Source of the DNA: Calycina herbarum | Lineage: Eukaryota > Ascomycota > Leotiomycetes > Helotiales > Pezizellaceae | Assembly: GCA_001414485.1 (NCBI GenBank) | Contig: LLEY01000053.1 | Location: 62,001 to 126,000, forward strand | Length of the DNA: 64,000 bases | Direction: 5' to 3' | In this document: one piece after another, positions 22,889-34,206 of the stretch | How positions within the stretch are numbered: the first letter of the stretch is position 1 | How the letters are laid out: each line of letters begins with the position of its first letter | Notes under the pieces: generated by a model | The model's input: the letters and a program-made list of their open reading frames with translations, nothing else | What the model was told of the DNA's origin: nothing | The model's database searches: none | Position numbers and translations under genes: made by a program

Positions 22889-23564
22889 ATTTCAGCATCC
22901 GCATGGGTACATAAGAACACCACCAGAATAGCAGCAAATCTTAAATATTGTCGATTTACTTTCCGAGAAGTTATGGAATACAACCCCCTGAAACTTTTTA
23001 TCCAAAGTGTCGACAAGCTTGAATGGATCAACTTTCCGGCTGTTCATGATCTGATCCCTCTTGGATTGTGCTAGGGAGGCAACGAGATCGTAATATCTTG
23101 AGCTAGGCGCGAACCAGGAATCCCTCAAACATTTTGTGATACCGAGAACTAATAGTTACCTACCTCATGTTTCCCCTATTCGAGCTATGTCTTGTTCCCC
23201 CAATATACAAGCGACTTTTGCTTGTTGCAGGGAAGGTTACTGGTTTCCTTGCTGGCTTTCAGAATATTGCTTTCAATGTTGATTTCAAATGAAATTCACC
23301 CAGCCGGTCACTGCGGCTTGAGAGAGTTCGCGCGGCAGTGATAGTAGAAGAACAAGATTATTTTGCATGTACATCGTCTGCTAGTTTCAATTTGCTGGCC
23401 ATCAGAATCGGAAGAAAGCAACAGTGAGATGAGGGGATGGCTGCTTGAATAGCTTGAATGTATCAGCTGACAGAGGGTACGTATTTCCTGTATTTACAGG
23501 TGCTCATGATGAAGCAAACAAGTTATAGTTTTCTGATGAAACTGATTGAATTGCCTCCAAGGAA
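22889..23564. other. Gap between converging genes of the locus
   Basis: About 675 bases between the stops of DUF7580 copy 1 and the small retropepsin-like gene. A 78-codon minus-strand open frame at 22892-23128 shows no known features. Nothing else seen. Confidence 0.5.
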
Positions 23565-24244
23565 CTAGTTTCTAGCAGAACCACTACCACTTTGCCCTGG
23601 GTTCCCATTGTTGTCTTTATTCGCGAGGGCTTCGGCTTTCTCTCTTAACATCTCCTTGTGCGTCTTGCTCTGTTTTTTGGAATCTTCCTTCCTCTCTTTA
23701 GTCTTCTTTTTTGTTTCTACTTGATTAATTAGCATGTAGAATAAAAGTAGAAGCAAAGTATGCGAACCTTTTGTTTGTTCATCAGCTGCAAAAACGAGAA
23801 TGGGATCCGAATCGTCAAATATAGTCTCATCTTTTGACAAAATATCGTGCCCAATGATGAGATGGCATGACTCTGGAATCGAGGCCGTAATGTTGAATTC
23901 CTTGAAGTGTGTTGTTACACCATTCGCCTTCTGCCACGTTACTTTCAGTACACCTGTTGATTCAAGTTCCACGCCGCGAAAAGTGGCAACGGCGGGTTTT
24001 GTTTTGACATTATGCCGGCTCTGTATAAGTTCTCGAAGCTCCTGTGAGATCCAACTGTTCGAACTTGAATCATCAATGAATGCTGGAACTCCCAATTTTC
24101 CGTTGGAATTATCGAAGACGTAAATTTCCCGAATGGTCGTAGCCGCGTCTGGCTGTTCAATATTCTGTTGTTGCTTCTCGTCAGTATGGATTGGGGATGA
24201 GATACGAAGATAAGGCTAGGTACCTGCAGTGTATCGGTCGCCAT
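23565..24244 (-). CDS. Small retropepsin-like protein with altered catalytic triad
   Basis: Exons 24224-24244 and 23565-24164 (59-base intron GTACC..ACAG) give 206 residues from the ATG at 24244. The core resembles the retropepsin domains of the flanking DUF7580 genes: VPAFIDDSSSNSWIS aligns with AIFDTGTLGNYIS, so catalytic D38 stays but the Thr-Gly become Asp-Ser. Further on, SCHLIIGHDIL matches the LPVNVIFGRKTI region. Loss of the Gly of DTG makes proteolysis unlikely; a binding or inhibitory role is possible. The tail is a Lys/Glu-rich coil (ETKKKTKERKEDSKKQSKTHKE) ending in a Gly/Ser-rich stretch. A 48-base segment at 23720-23767 has GT..AG ends and a GCTAAT branch site and is a multiple of three, so it may be an intron or encode a hydrophobic LLLLLFYMLI insert. 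Confidence 0.65.
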
Positions 24245-24579
24245 GCTATCTCTCGGCACTTGCGGTGATTTTACTTTTTCCAAATGCTTCCCTGCAACTT
24301 CCACCGATCAAAGATACTGGTGACGGGAACATGTTTTTATAACCCATAATAACCAATTTTTGTGCGACGAACTCTCACCGAGAAGAGGGCGGAGCATGCC
24401 TTGGAAAAATCGTCTTTGGGCGACTTTCATGCATTGCGGGCGCCTCATTTCAGCCCAGGGCCTGCATATCGCTGCCTAACAGCCTTCTTCAAATCGTATA
24501 CACCTGGCAATCGGCCCCCAGCTTTGTTGAGTGGAACTCTTGAGCAAATACATCACCCAAAGCGTCCGTGGGTTTCAAA
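24245..24579. promoter_or_regulatory. Divergent promoter of the central pair
   Basis: The small retropepsin-like gene (-) and the DUF6594 gene (+) start 335 bases apart, pointing away from each other, so this stretch must hold both promoters. It is the third head-to-head arrangement in a row. No specific factor site is convincing. Confidence 0.4.
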
Positions 24580-25578
24580 ATGGAGGGATATGCCAAGATT
24601 GCGAACCTTATGACCGAGGATCCTGGTCTTGCAATTTTCCGACGATTTGGAGCTTTGAATATGCAAAACCTGTTATACCTCCAAGCTGAGCTCGTTCAAC
24701 TAGAAGATGAATTGAAGGAGCAATCACAGCTTGATCATAGTAATGCTCAAGACAAATTTCGATACTCATTCTCAAGCAGCTGGATCGCAATGAAACTATC
24801 CGCCAAGGAAGAAGGATCTGGTCAACAATGGGAGAAGGTTTGCGAGATACAGGAGAAATTGCACAAGTATTGTATGTGTGCTGCCAGTTTTTGTGTATTC
24901 TTTCAGTTAATGGCATGATAGATCAACATCTCTTCCTCTCAACCGCTATTTCGAAAGCAAATCCGCCGAATAGGCATAATTTGAAATTCTTCCGAGAGTG
25001 GTTTGAGCGTGCTGATATGGGGAATCAACCTCTGCTTGATGATGACAAACTCGTATGGAATGGAGAACACGATAAAGATCTCATTGCGCTTGGTCAACCC
25101 CCTGGGGAGGATGTTGTCTCGAGGTGGTTCATCGACAATATGATACCACTACTCCACAGAAAATTCAGAAGTGGTGTGTCAGTAGGTAGAAACTCCCAGT
25201 CTCAAGATAAGATACTGAACCACCACATAGCAACCAGATTTAGAAGCGGTGGGATCACCATACTCGTGTTACTCCGATCGCCGCCTCCTTCGTTACATCA
25301 ATATCCTGAGCACCGTTATTTCGTCACTCTTCCCTGTTCTCGCAATGGTTGTTTTATCCTTCGTCCACAACACACAAGGACAGCTGTGTGTAATTGCTGC
25401 GTTTACTTCGATATTTGCATTTTGCCTCGCCTCAATCACAGAAGGACGAAGAATTGAGATTTTTGCTGCGACCTCGACGTGAGTGCTGCGGTTTTATATG
25501 TTCGGAAGTACAGGCTGATATTGATCCAGATTTGCGGCGGTTTTGGTGGTTTTTCTGGGCACAGCTACATCTGCTTAG
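24580..25578 (+). CDS. DUF6594 membrane protein
   Basis: Exons 24580-24871, 24922-25173, 25238-25478 and 25530-25578 (introns 50, 64, 51 bases) give 277 residues. The N-terminus EGYAKIANLMTEDPGLAIFRRFGALNMQNLLYLQAEL is the signature of the fungal DUF6594 family (GYP.IA..m...p..aifRRF..LN..NLLylQAEL). Next come PPNRHNLKF...W and ERADMGNQPLL, also typical. The C-terminal third has three hydrophobic helices (ILSTVISSLFPVLAMVVLSF; CVIAAFTSIFAFCLASI; FAAVLVVFLGTATSA) with the RRIEIFAATSTFAAV motif between the last two. That order is usual for the family. The membrane location is clear; the biochemical function of DUF6594 is not known to me. Its place at the centre of the mirror locus suggests it could be the membrane-acting component. 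Confidence 0.85.
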
Positions 25579-25634
25579 TGCCTTTCAATCTCAGTGACTT
25601 GACCAGTTAGCTTAGCTATCAATAAAGAATACTG

Positions 25635-28038
25635 TTACAGCTTACCTCCACATGATCTGCGCTGGCCACATAGTTCAGAGTCTGGGTTAGGCACTGCAAA
25701 TTTTAGTTCCTCGATTGTTTTTCTTCCAAAAATAACATTGACAGGCAAATTGATAATGACGACAAATTTATATGGGTGAGTGTTATAATCCCAGTCACCC
25801 TTTGCACGTAGCGCGATTTGCCGATCTGGTATCACCGTTGTACCGTTGAATGCCACACCCTTTCTGGTTTCGGCGGGTCCCAATGGTATCATGTCAGATC
25901 CCAACCCTAATCGATCAACCATTTCGAGTGAAATATAGTTCCCAAGTGTTCCCGTATCAAAAATTGCAATGGCAGGTTTCCAATGTTGATCCCAATCAGG
26001 AGCGAATCCCACATACAGATGAATATTTCGATGCCATTCCTCAGAGTTGCTTCCAGTAATCAAAGGAGTACTTGACTGCCCCGCATGCCCATTGGGAATC
26101 CTTTGAATGCTACTTTGCTTGGGTGCCGGAGTACTGTGTGGCCGAACTTGAGTTTCTACAGAGTTAACCTGTTCATGGCGAGTGACCCCAGGTGCACTGC
26201 GAGATTTGGGTAGTACTTCATTCTGGGTCGTCAGAAATGAACGGGTAGAGTGCTTTAGGCTTTGGCTTTCCGACGGCGGAGACCAATCGTCAACTCGTTC
26301 AATAGAAATATCAAAAACATTTTTGAGTGTGTTTTCCAATGGACGGACAATCATTTCGAGGGTCTTTTGTTGAAGAAAAGGATCGCCGAACGAATGTCGT
26401 CTATGAGACTTCTCGTTGAGTATGTCCGGATACAAACACGCTTTCACGGCTTTTTCGAAATGTACAGAGCTGTTACCTCTACATTCTCCAAGCATTTCGC
26501 ACGCAACATACCAATCTGTATCAGGATTGAGACCTTGAGTACTCGGTGCACCATGATGTGGTCGTTGGCGTTCAATTGGCCGACCCAGCTCGATTTCCAG
26601 GAGGAGAATTCCGAGTGCTAAAATTCCAGGATACGGATGCATTCGATTTTGGTCCTCGTCTTCGGAATCCACTTCTTTCAAAGGTTTGCATTGCGTAGAG
26701 AGATATGGTTTTGTCAAATCAAGAACAGCTTCGCCTCTAGCTTGGTAAAAACAGATGTGTGACTTGTCCCAAGATTTGAGTAGCCAAGGGCCTCGATAAC
26801 AGTGCAACAATGCATTCGCGAGAATTACCTGGAGGATCAACTTCTCTCTGATTTTTATTTCGTCGGGTATAGTGGTGCGCAGTTCCAGAAACTGTTCGAG
26901 AGATAGTAAGACTTTGTCCTCTCTCCAGGACTGAGGGTTGATGTAGCTTGGACTTAAATGCCAAAGTTTGTCGTCTTTGACAAGAAGATTTAATTGGCTT
27001 GGTTCCCTGATACTATGAACAAGCCTGCAGATACTATCAACTTCGACCCTCGGCTCTTCTGGTGCGGTGGATGAAAGCGGCGGTTTAGCTGTTGCTGATA
27101 TCCTTCGAAGATTCAATTAGATGTCTAGCAGTGGATCATGGTAAGGAAGCATACCTTGCTTTTGGCGCAAACCGAACATGGCTCTCCTGCCATTTTCCGG
27201 AGGATGAGCAGGAGAACAGCATTTTGAAGGAAGTATCGGGGTTGTTCTTGCGATGTGTAGCTAGTCGTAAGTTGACAGCTGTGTGGGGAGGGTGACCTTC
27301 ACAATTCCAACCCTGTTTGAGAAGCTCATAAAGGAATGTAATGTGGTCCCTGATATTCTGCGACGGGGAAGAACATGAATCACTTGCCCGTGCATTCAGG
27401 TCCCGGACCCGCCGCTCAACATTGCTCAATCGATCGACTCCAGATAATCCAGTCAAACTACGCATTAGCAGACCATTTAATTTTGCTAATCGTTTCACGA
27501 AACGATCGCGATTCTCCTTCTCATCATCGGCCAGGTATATCAGTTGACGCAGTTCTTCCAATCCCAAGCCCCCGTCATGGTTATTCGGTATTCGTTTCAA
27601 ATTATCATCTCGTTCTCGTAGAAGGCGTAGGTTGGGGTATTTCACCAGCGGGTGGAAATTGGAAGTCTACAAAATTCTGTGTTAGATTGCTTTTATGAGG
27701 AACGTAAAGCTTCTTACCGGTCTTTTGACGAAACGACTCTCAAGAACATCCAACGCGCGCGTCAAGGTTTGCAGGTCGAAATCGACTTTAGGGTTCCATG
27801 AAGAGAGGTTATTACCAAGGCAGAAGAGTTCAGTATGCAGGGCTAGAAAGAAGCTAATGAGAGAGCCTCGCTTTTCTTGGGCGGTGTGTTTGTTGAAGGT
27901 GCAAAGTTTGAGGAATACAGGTATAACGCTTCCCAGAAGCTGCATAAAATCTTTGAATTGTTGGGACATAGCAAAATAATACTGGATTTGTGATGAATCG
28001 ATCACCCAGCCTTCGGACCACGAAAGCTCAACAGTCAT
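25635..28038 (-). CDS. DUF7580-retropepsin fusion, copy 2 (intact)
   Basis: Exons 27718-28038, 27155-27666 and 25635-27102 (introns 51 and 52 bases) give 766 residues. The ATG at 28038 is first; an ATG at 27969 matches copy 1 better. The first two intron positions and phases equal those of copy 1; the two later introns of copy 1 are absent. The last intron of copy 1 may have a counterpart here (GGAG/GTAAGC near the end), so the C-terminal few residues are uncertain. Layout: helical N-terminus, DUF7580 (LYELLKQGWNCEG, RKNNPDTSF, LILQVILANALLHCYRGPWLLKSWDK, HPYPGILALGILLLEIELG), linker, retropepsin domain with catalytic D660 in AIFDTGTLGNYIS and LPVNVIFGRKTI. It has one DTG per chain, so a protease would need to dimerise. 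Head-to-head with kinase copy 2 at 113 bases. Confidence 0.78.
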
Positions 28039-28151
28039 TGCAGGTTCAGCTCACGGGAAAAAAGCAACCCTGCGACACACACACGTGATCATCCAACTCC
28101 CTTCTTCAGCTTCCAGGCTTTTCAAATTAGAAGTCCGGGACATCATTCACA
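28039..28151. promoter_or_regulatory. Bidirectional promoter of DUF7580 copy 2 and kinase copy 2
   Basis: Only 113 bases lie between the two ATGs. A palindromic CACGTG at 28082-28087 is 65 bases from the kinase start, mirroring the CACATG of the copy 1 pair. A CT-rich patch follows at about 28095-28115. Shared control of both genes is inferred from the short distance. Confidence 0.5.
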
Positions 28152-31100
28152 ATGGATACCCCCTTTGCTGGAGATTCAACTCTTACTTATTGCGCCAACG
28201 CCTGCCGCGAATTGTTTTACCGATGCCTATCTAACAATATCTTGTGTGCCTATCAACACGGCTGGCCTGAAAACCAGCTTGCGAGATTTGACATCTGGGG
28301 GGATAATCTGGGCCTCCACAGGCAGGGCCATGCCTCTGCGGACTATCGACTCCGCAATCACAACGAAGTTCGCAGACTACTTTTGCAGTTGCTAGGTACA
28401 TTGCATGAGAAACTTTCTTACAGTATGAATATACTGGCTCATTTCAGAATATAGCATTCTGCTAACTATCAAAACAGTTCATCAGAATGCGACAGAAGAG
28501 ATAGGTGGCGATATTGCTGCTGTGAGCACCGAAGATAACTCCCCACATTTGTCGACTGTGTCTTTTGTATTGTCTTCCGCGTCTTCATCCAGCTTGGACG
28601 ATGATCAGTGGTTGTCTGTTAGTGTAAAAGATGCTTGCTCTGAGGTCAAGGATATTATCAATCGGTTGAACAAATTGACCCTGTCTATCCGAAGGCCTTA
28701 CAAGTGGGATCAACCAACGGAGGCGGACTTTTATGTCGTCGAAGATGGGGATGGAAGAAACTTGACTGAATTCTACACACGTATCTCAACCTCAATCATA
28801 TGCCGAACTTTCCCAAGCGCACATAAAACTTTGCAACTACGCCTGATAAATTCTCTAGTTGCACGATACAATCGCCTTGCCTATTGCCGAAGGCAGAAAA
28901 ACCCTACATCAGAAGAGGACTCTCACAGCTTTCCTCGCGCCAGCCTTCCCCGGACATCTTCTCAGACCCCAGAGCTACTCGACAAGTTGGCCTTGTTTGA
29001 CACGGAATCCATAGATTTATCCGCACATCTGAAGTTAGAGGATATGGAGTTTCCTTCAGAACCTAGAGTTGCGGTGGAGGGATCTTTTACATGCCCTTAT
29101 TGTTTTATTCCATGTCCGCCGGAAGAGGCTAGAGGGGATTCTTGGAGGTAAGATATGCGTACACAAAACCAATCTTCCTGTTTTGGTTATTTGGCTTTTG
29201 TACTAACCTACTCATTCTCGTTTATAGGAATCATGTCATGGAGGATCTCGCTGCATATATTTGTTTGTTCCCCGACTGCACGAAACCCGATCAATCTTTT
29301 CAAACCGTGGGCGACTGGATTTCGCATATTCAAGATGAACATACCTCTGTTTGCTGGGATTGTTTATCGCCTAGCCATGACCCCGTTACTTTCGGACAGG
29401 AAGAGAAGTTTATCGACCACGTGAAACAAAGTCACCAAAACGCTTTCACCGATTCTCAGCTTCCGGGAATTGCAGCAATGTCAGCTAGACCCAACTACAA
29501 TCTTTTTCAATCGTGTCCACTGTGTGATTTTAGTAAGAGCACAACGCTTGATGCAGACCCAGTTTCACCCGGACACCAGGACGATTTGCAGATGCATATT
29601 ATAAACCATTTACGCTCCATCGCTTTACTATCTATCTATTGGCTTGAACATCCAGTTGAGACTCAAGATAGAACTTCATCTCAGGGCATAGTGTTGCCAA
29701 AGGTTGCCGCACTAGTCAAAGATAAGAATGATAAAGTGTTCGAGGGAGAAAGCGTGGAACGAAAATTATTCTTTGAAGAACTAAAACTAGGGTCTTCCAG
29801 CCTTGGGGATCATAAAAAAGGTTCATACTTTAAAAACTCTTTGGATTATGAGAGAGTATGTGACCCTTATTTGTGTTGTACTCAGCTAATCGTGCCAGGG
29901 TCCTGATTTGCGACAACAGCCTGCTAGAAACCCCCATCTAGTGGTCAGTTGGAACCCCAATCTATCTGTACAGTCTGACTTTCAAGGACTTGGTGTATCC
30001 CTTCCCTCGAAATCGCAAACAACACAAAGCAGCATTATCGAAGATGGTGGATATTCAAGTTACCTTGCAGACAATCGAACTTCAAGCCACCGACTTTCTC
30101 TGGCATCCTCCAGAGCCGAATTAGTCTCTTACTCGGACGGCGGATTCGCAAATACGAAGGATAATGTCGTTTCTGGGCAACTCGATACTACTGGAGATGA
30201 GGATGTTTTGAAGGAGGATGAGGACCTAGGAGAGTCAATACGCGTGGCTTTGCAACCCTCTCAGTCGGAGGGAAAACAGCAGAAATTTCTGCCTAATGAT
30301 TCTTTGGACAGGATCGTCTCTTGGCAACGAGTTCGGCATGAGCTCAGCCGCCACAGTATAGGGCCAAGCAAAGATCTGGACGTACTGGCGCACAAAATAT
30401 GGGAGGTAGCGTCACCCCCTTCTCCTTCAAAGACACGGCCCAAAGAAACGACAAGGAGGAAGATTTTTGCAATTTTGGGTCTGATGGAAAAACTTGAGGA
30501 CATTGTGGATTTCATTGATGCTCAGCTGTATGATTGCGACCTTCCTTTTTTGCTATCTGAAGGACCACGGCGAGGATCGCTACAAATGGACCGAAGATCA
30601 AAAGGTGGCCAGCATCCCATCGAGTTGTTTAGGAACTGGAAAAACTTTGAGCTTGAATCCTTCAACGCTTATCAGTGGCAGCTCACTGCACCATACTTTT
30701 CTTTGAGCCTTGAGAAAACTCGAAAACCGCAACATTATGTTCTGCAAAACGAGACAATTCTTCCGTTTATTGAAGAGGGGGAAGGTAACGAGCACCGTGC
30801 TGAAGGCGGTTACAGTGATGTTTGGAGGATTAAAATTCACCCAGCCCATCATAACTGGTGTGGTGGCCTGGTAAGCACAACTCGGCGCTGGCGTTGCTTA
30901 TTTCTCGGGCTAGTTCTTTTTGGTTGCCTGTCTAATATAACATATATAACAGGCTCCCCTTGATCGAATTCCTTCGTATGCCATCAAACGACTACGGCAT
31001 AATAACGTTATAGCTTTCTGCAATGAGGTATCTAATTTGAAGAGATTTAGCGGAAAAAGCCATGAGCACCTCATCAAACTTCTAGCAACATTCCTATGGC

Positions 31101-32514
31101 GTGATCAATTCTACCTTATTTTTCCGTGGGCAGATGGAAATTTGCTCGACTTTTGGAAATTGCACCCCCAACCGCCTGATGCTACAAAGGATCCCAGGAT
31201 GGCTCGATGGCTCTCTGAACAATGTCTTGGGCTTGTTGATGGACTGAAATCAATCCACAACGGAGACAACCAAAAAAGCAAGTCGGGTAATTATATACAC
31301 GGAAGACACGGTGACCTCAAACCTGAGAATATACTCTGGTTTAAGGACCGTACAGATGAGCGCTCTTTCGGTACGTTGAAGATTTCGGATTTTGGGCTCG
31401 CACGGTTTCATAGAACACAGTCAAATACCATGTTCAAAGCAGTCGCAATCTCACGGACCTATCGCCCACCAGAGTATGATATTGCTCACATGGTTTCTCA
31501 GAGCTTCGACATATGGACTCTAGGCTGTCTTCTGCTTGAATTTGTGACCTGGTATCTGTTTGGCTGGGAAGAAATTGAATCATTTTCCATGGAACGAGCT
31601 GCGGAGGATCGCCGGGAACTGCGCGAGGATGTTTTCTTTCACTCTATGCAAATTATGGCAGATGACGGGGTTTTAACTCTGGGTGCTAAGGCTAAACAGT
31701 CTGTCGTCGATGTAAGTCATTCAAAATTCACCCTTGCAGGGCAAACTTAACAAATTGATAGGAGTTTCAAAAGCTATATGAACACGAACGTTGTTCTGAA
31801 TTCATATTTGATCTACTCGAATATATCGAGAAAAGTCTCCTTCGAATAGGACCTCGTAAAAGAGCGAATTGCGAAAAGATTTTCCAGCAATTCACAAAGA
31901 TCCATAGGGAATGCTTGGAGGATCAGAGCTATTGCATTGATCGCTTACAGGCAGTACCAAAGCGCTCTGGGACAGATCTTTCTGAACTGTCGGCGTCCAC
32001 CCTCAACCTCGGCCCTAACATCCAAGACGCATTACGAAAAGTCAATCTCCCCCAACACACTGGACCTTTAGTAGACTGGAAAGGGAAGCTTCCAGAAAAG
32101 GCAACTTCAACCCCCCCAACGACACAACCAAGACCACTTGCGTCTATCTACAGGACAGCGACTGTACAGTCCAGTCACGGTAGCTCTGGAAACTATTGTC
32201 CCACACCGCAGTCCCCAAGCAGGAAGGTCGTCCATTTCACGGCCCATGGACCAGTTGAGGTTGTAGGACTCAAGAGCGAAATAGATACTCTACCACAAGA
32301 ACTAGAGATGCCTAAAATAAAATCCCATTCCTCAAATACCGATTGGCCCGAGGATGAGAGTAGCACGGTGGTTGGCAGCAGCAGTGGTAATCCAGAGTTG
32401 GCCTCAGAACAACAGACTAGTAAGTTGTTACCTGAACTCTCAGCGAAAAATAATAAGAAACACAAAGGGGTTAGAACTCGTTTAGCTCGGATATTTAGGA
32501 GAAGCCTAAGATAG
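28152..32514 (+). CDS. Zinc-finger/protein-kinase fusion, copy 2 of the mirror locus
   Basis: Six exons, 28152-28422, 28478-29147, 29228-29855, 29899-30870, 30953-31711 and 31762-32514, give 1350 residues. Architecture as in copy 1: N-terminal SADYRLRNHNEVRRLLLQLL, Ser-rich linker, Cys/His module (CPYC.IPC, NHVMEDLAAYICLFPDC, W.SHIQDEH, CWDC, CPLC, MHIINHL), then a kinase with all key residues: EGGYSDVW loop, AIK K859, HGD D968 with K970 and N973, DFG D993, RPPE and DIWTLGC. This copy looks fully competent. It has one more intron in the middle region than copy 1 (29856-29898), while the splice phases after SY, after the zinc-finger W and before the last exon agree. The extra C-terminal part is disordered and ends in a strongly basic helix (RTRLARIFRRSLR). 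The stop lies a few bases before the RIP block. Confidence 0.83.
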
Positions 32515-33582
32515 AATTACTAGGTACATTTATATATAATTTATTTTTATACTTTTTAAAAATGTCTAAGATTAAAAATATAAAATCTTATTCTAATTAA
32601 GATATAAATAGATTTAATAGTTAAGTATATTTCTTCGTTATACTATATAACTTATATAACGCTAATCTAATCTTATATTTCTAGTACTAATATAACTAAA
32701 TAATTAAATTATTATCTTATACTCTAAACTATACTAAAATAGATAATAATATAAGAATTAAATAATAATTTACCTATTATCTTATTATAAAGAGCACGTA
32801 GTATACTGAATAGAATAGTATATAAAACTTGAATAAAGACTAGCTAGGCCGAATAGCCGCTACCTAAGTGACTCGGCTAGAGGTCCGAGTCCTCGGCTAG
32901 TTATATAACAGCCTTAACTGTTACACTTATATATAAAAAGCTCTACTAAAAATATTATTAATTTAGTATAAGTATATAAGCTAAGTTTCTCTCTACTTCT
33001 ACTACTTCTACTACGACTTTTATACTCTTTTATTCTTTCTTTTACTTAATATATCTTCTCTAGAATAGCGTAAGATAAATACTAAGTCTATATAAAGATT
33101 TAAGTTTAGTGAATAAGTATAATAGTACGAAACGGATACTACTATAAAAGAGGTATATAGGAGTACGTTCGATAGAATAACATATATGAATACTAGGCTC
33201 TAATACGAAGGAAAAGACTAAATTAGCCTTTCTAATAGAGAGAGAGAGAGTATCTATATATAAGAGGTCGGATAATAATAAGGTCCGAACCTGACATTCC
33301 TAAGACTCGAACACGTATTCTATCTGATATATAACCCTTCTGGTATATAAACTATTATATTCCTAAACCTAGCCCGTATCTCTTCTAGCACGTAACCTTA
33401 GCTATTACGTAACCTGGACAATTCCTAATAACTGGCTATTATAATAAGCTCGGTTATTCTTTAGAAATTAGAATTCGTATTATTAGATTTAGTTAAATAG
33501 TTCTTATACTTAGAGAACTCTTCTCTTCTTATAGATAATCTAATTATATACTATTATATATTATCTACTATCTATATATTTA
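32515..33582. repeat. AT-rich, RIP-decayed repeat DNA, unclassified
   Basis: About 1.07 kb of very AT-rich sequence, dense in TA steps and stop codons in all frames, beginning directly behind the kinase stop. GC-richer islands (32850-32900; 33350-33440) look like remains of older elements, but I cannot assign a family. No gene seen. Confidence 0.7.
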
Positions 33583-34206
33583 ACGTGATCTATTACCGAG
33601 CTGCGTATATTACCGAGCTATGTACTTTTACTAACTTCTACTACTTTAAAATATAATAAATCAACTATAATAATAGATAAAACTTATTACTCTTCGAATT
33701 CTAATAAGCTAGATATATCTATAAGTTCTTAATAAGTTCGCGTATTATAACTAGTCTTTCTATAAGTATTATAACGTCGCGTAGTTGAAATCTCTTTCTT
33801 ATAATTTACTTTTCTAAAGTACTTATCGTGTTATATCTGCTTATTTACTTTATCTTAAGCTATAATATTATATATATCCTCTATAGTAAGTGTACCTCCT
33901 TAATAGATATAATTCTTTTTAGCTCTATAACGTTTAGAAAGTACCTTATTTACTGCTTAAAGTATACGTAGCTTAGTATTAACAAGAGTTAATTTATAAG
34001 CTAAACGCTCTATATCTTACTATCGCTTATTCTCGATTACTTAGTTAAACTATCTTACTCTTACTACGTTGATTAGTATAAGTAATAACTATTCTAAGAT
34101 AGATTTAACCTATTATAAAGTTAGTCTTATTAAAGTTATAGAAATCGCTATCTACTATACTATATTTCGCTTATATATTCTCTACTAGTCGAAACCACGT
34201 ACTAAT

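Noticed and set aside
16000..32600. Recent inverted segmental duplication as the origin of the mirror locus
   Set aside because: The nucleotide sequences of the two halves do not align by eye and the proteins differ widely, so a recent event is excluded; only an ancient duplication fits.
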